A DNA stretch of 5,489 nucleotides from CAWJHE01 sp964614855. Its GTDB lineage: Bacteria; Chloroflexota; Anaerolineae; Anaerolineales; UBA4823. Below are positions 4,418 to 5,489 of this stretch, piece after piece; the stretch's first letter is position 1; the number at the start of each line of letters is the position of its first letter. The position numbers were made by a program, and so were the translations under genes. Under the pieces are notes generated by a model, which saw nothing but the letters and a program-made list of their open reading frames with translations, was not told the DNA's origin and searched no databases. Location of the stretch: NCBI GenBank assembly GCA_964614855.1, contig CAZTMX010000196.1, positions 1 to 5,489 on the forward strand. The letters are read 5' to 3'.

Positions 4418-5290
4418 ATGCAGACCTTCTCTAAACCAATTGTTGAGATCATCCGCCAGCGTTTTTCCTGCCGTACGTATTTAGAGCGTCCGATCGAGCG
4501 CGATTTGCAGAGCCGTGTGTCCGATTATGCTGCTGGATTAAGCCCAGGTCCCTTTGGAGGGAAAGCGCGCTTCCAGCTATTGGCTGCCGCAGAGGATGAC
4601 AGCAAGCAGTTGCGGCAGCTCGGCACTTATGGTTTTATCAAAGGGGCTACTGGCTTTCTGGTGGGGGCGACCCTGGATGGGGAGCAGAAACTGGAAGATT
4701 TCGGCTGGCTGATGGAGAAGCTTGTGCTGTGTGCTGTCGATCTCGGTCTGGGAACCTGCTGGCTGGGCGGCACGTTTAGCAAAAGCAGCTTTGCGCAGAA
4801 GACTGTTCTGCAGCCTGGCGAGCTAATCCCAGCAGTTGTCTCCGTGGGATATTGTGCTGCCGCTCCTCGCACGGTAGACCGCCTCATTCGCAGGGGAGCT
4901 AACGGTGATCGCAGGCGGCCTCACGATCAACTTTTCTTTGCGGAGCGTTTTGGTGTGCACCTGTCGCGCTCGGCGGCTAGAGAGTACGCGCTGCCGTTGG
5001 AAATGGTGCGCATGGCGCCATCCGCTTCCAACAACCAGCCCTGGCGCCTGCTGCGGCAAGGCGACCGCTGGCATTTTTATCTGCAGCGCACGCCAGGATA
5101 TCGCGAGTCGCTTTTAAACCGTATCTTTACCCAGGCTGACATGCAGCGCCTGGATATGGGCATCGCCATGTGCCACTTCGAGCTAACTGCTCGAGAGCTG
5201 GGATTGATGGGGGAGTGGGTAATGGATGACCCTGGTATCGCGCTGCCGGATCATTTGACTTCCTACACAGCAACCTGGCACAGTACGTAA
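4418..5290 (+). CDS. Nitroreductase-family FMN protein (TM1586-like)
   Basis: A 290-residue protein that I place in the nitroreductase superfamily, closest in build to the putative TM nitroreductase (TM1586) group. These are cytoplasmic FMN proteins whose physiological substrates are mostly unknown. Evidence: IIRQRFSCRTYLERPI (11-26) is the Arg-x-Ser-x-Arg FMN-phosphate motif at the usual N-terminal place. VDLGLGTCWLGGTF (107-120) is the conserved Gly/Trp segment. PLEMVRMAPSASNNQPWRLL (193-212) is the APSxxNxQPW flavin-site motif, here in the second half. The order fits a fused two-half architecture rather than the standard ~200-residue homodimer. The middle (150-172) is Arg-rich and probably a loop. 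The ATG has a weak ribosome binding site but a TATAAT 21 bases upstream, and no better start exists. The gene is monocistronic and divergent from the LexA-box operon. The reaction is presumably NAD(P)H-dependent reduction. The substrate cannot be predicted. Confidence 0.85.
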   Translation: MQTFSKPIVEIIRQRFSCRTYLERPIERDLQSRVSDYAAGLSPGPFGGKARFQLLAAAEDDSKQLRQLGTYGFIKGATGFLVGATLDGEQKLEDFGWLMEKLVLCAVDLGLGTCWLGGTFSKSSFAQKTVLQPGELIPAVVSVGYCAAAPRTVDRLIRRGANGDRRRPHDQLFFAERFGVHLSRSAAREYALPLEMVRMAPSASNNQPWRLLRQGDRWHFYLQRTPGYRESLLNRIFTQADMQRLDMGIAMCHFELTARELGLMGEWVMDDPGIALPDHLTSYTATWHST

Positions 5291-5291
5291 A

Positions 5292-5324
5292 TGGGGCTGT
5301 CCGTAAAAAGCTAAGACAGCCCCA
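5292..5324. terminator. Stem-loop between convergent genes (possible bidirectional terminator)
   Basis: TGGGGCTGTC (5292-5301) pairs perfectly with GACAGCCCCA (5315-5324) across a 13-base loop containing AAAAA. It begins two bases after the nitroreductase-like stop codon and lies 49 bases beyond the stop of the minus-strand gene at the right edge, as expected for a shared terminator. Neither side has a true U-run: ATGCAATTATAAA follows on plus and ATTTACG on minus. Termination may thus be Rho-aided or imperfect. Confidence 0.6.
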
Positions 5325-5373
5325 ATGCAATTATAAATGGACTTGTGCCATCCAATAAGCCGGTGCGCCCTGT

Positions 5374-5489
5374 TTAATTTTTCATCACCAACGGCAGATA
5401 GGTTACGCCTACTGGGATGTCGGTGATTGAATACACCCCTCCACCCCAGGAGGCCGCACCATTTGTCAACTGGCACCGGCAAGGCACAC
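5374..5489 (-). CDS. C-terminal end of a probable secreted or envelope protein (5' end outside window)
   Basis: The last 37 codons of a minus-strand gene that enters from beyond the right edge and ends at TAA (5374-5376). The visible residues include TNGAASWGGGVYSITDIPVG and finish VTYLPLVMKN. The gene is assigned because this frame reads like the end of a beta-rich domain, and because a tail of type (Y/F)LPLV(L/M)(K/R) recurs at the C-terminus of Chloroflexota extracellular proteins in my experience. The overlapping frame ending at 5183 lacks protein-like character and runs into the nitroreductase-like gene on the other strand. Two cysteines (CRC) lie near the window edge. The function of the full protein cannot be told. 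The stem-loop at 5292-5324 is its probable terminator. Confidence 0.6.
   Translation of the reverse strand, partial: VPCRCQLTNGAASWGGGVYSITDIPVGVTYLPLVMKN

Noticed and set aside
5183..5482. A 99-codon minus-strand frame at the right edge
   Set aside because: It runs antisense into the nitroreductase-like gene and lacks protein-like order. The alternative frame ending at 5374 gives a plausible C-terminus.
1..5489. CRISPR arrays, tRNA, rRNA or transposase genes
   Set aside because: No regularly spaced repeats, cloverleaf-like segments, ribosomal RNA sequence or transposase motifs were seen on either strand.

Overview
The window looks like chromosomal DNA of a Chloroflexota bacterium, most likely class Anaerolineae. 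This is inferred from gene content only: an nSTAND1-type NTPase, a free-standing DUF4332 helix-hairpin-helix protein, a very short ribbon-helix-helix/LuxR-type regulator of a kind I associate with Anaerolineae, and a right-edge protein ending in a YLPLVxK-type tail often seen on Chloroflexota envelope or secreted proteins. The DNA is moderately GC-rich, with AT-rich patches at promoters and at one striking site inside a gene.

Layout, left to right. (1) The 3' part of an nSTAND1 NTPase gene (+) that ends just after a single membrane helix, without the repeat sensor domain often found there. (2) A DUF4332 gene (-) with a strong ribosome binding site, a TATAAT box and a clear intrinsic terminator. 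(3) An FkbM-family methyltransferase gene (+, TTG start), then, after a short gap with a tandem 8-mer, an unrecognised 85-residue protein (+). (4) A two-gene minus-strand operon of about 1.6 kb: first a 297-residue winged-helix protein with a cysteine-rich C-terminus, then a 138-residue LuxR-type HTH protein 15 bases downstream. (5) A nitroreductase-like FMN protein (+) divergent from that operon. (6) A stem-loop between convergent genes and the last 37 codons of a minus-strand gene that runs off the window.

The most interesting part is region 4. Its promoter matches the sigma-70 consensus exactly (TTGACA, 17 bases, TATAAT), and the spacer holds a perfect inverted repeat of the form GAAC-N4-GTTC, the Gram-positive-type LexA (SOS) box. 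The promoter should therefore be strong but held off by a repressor, probably until DNA damage. The transcript would have a leader of about 286 bases. The first gene resembles a replication-initiator or helicase-loader protein in layout: an N-terminal winged helix, an AT-rich linker, a helical C-terminal domain and two cysteine clusters. The AT-rich linker DNA lies within a 15-base inverted repeat, which recalls phage initiator genes that carry their own origin. Together these features suggest a damage-inducible regulatory or replication cassette, possibly a relic of a mobile element. Function is not proven by the sequence.

The other genes are single units in alternating orientation, with no shared pathway apparent.
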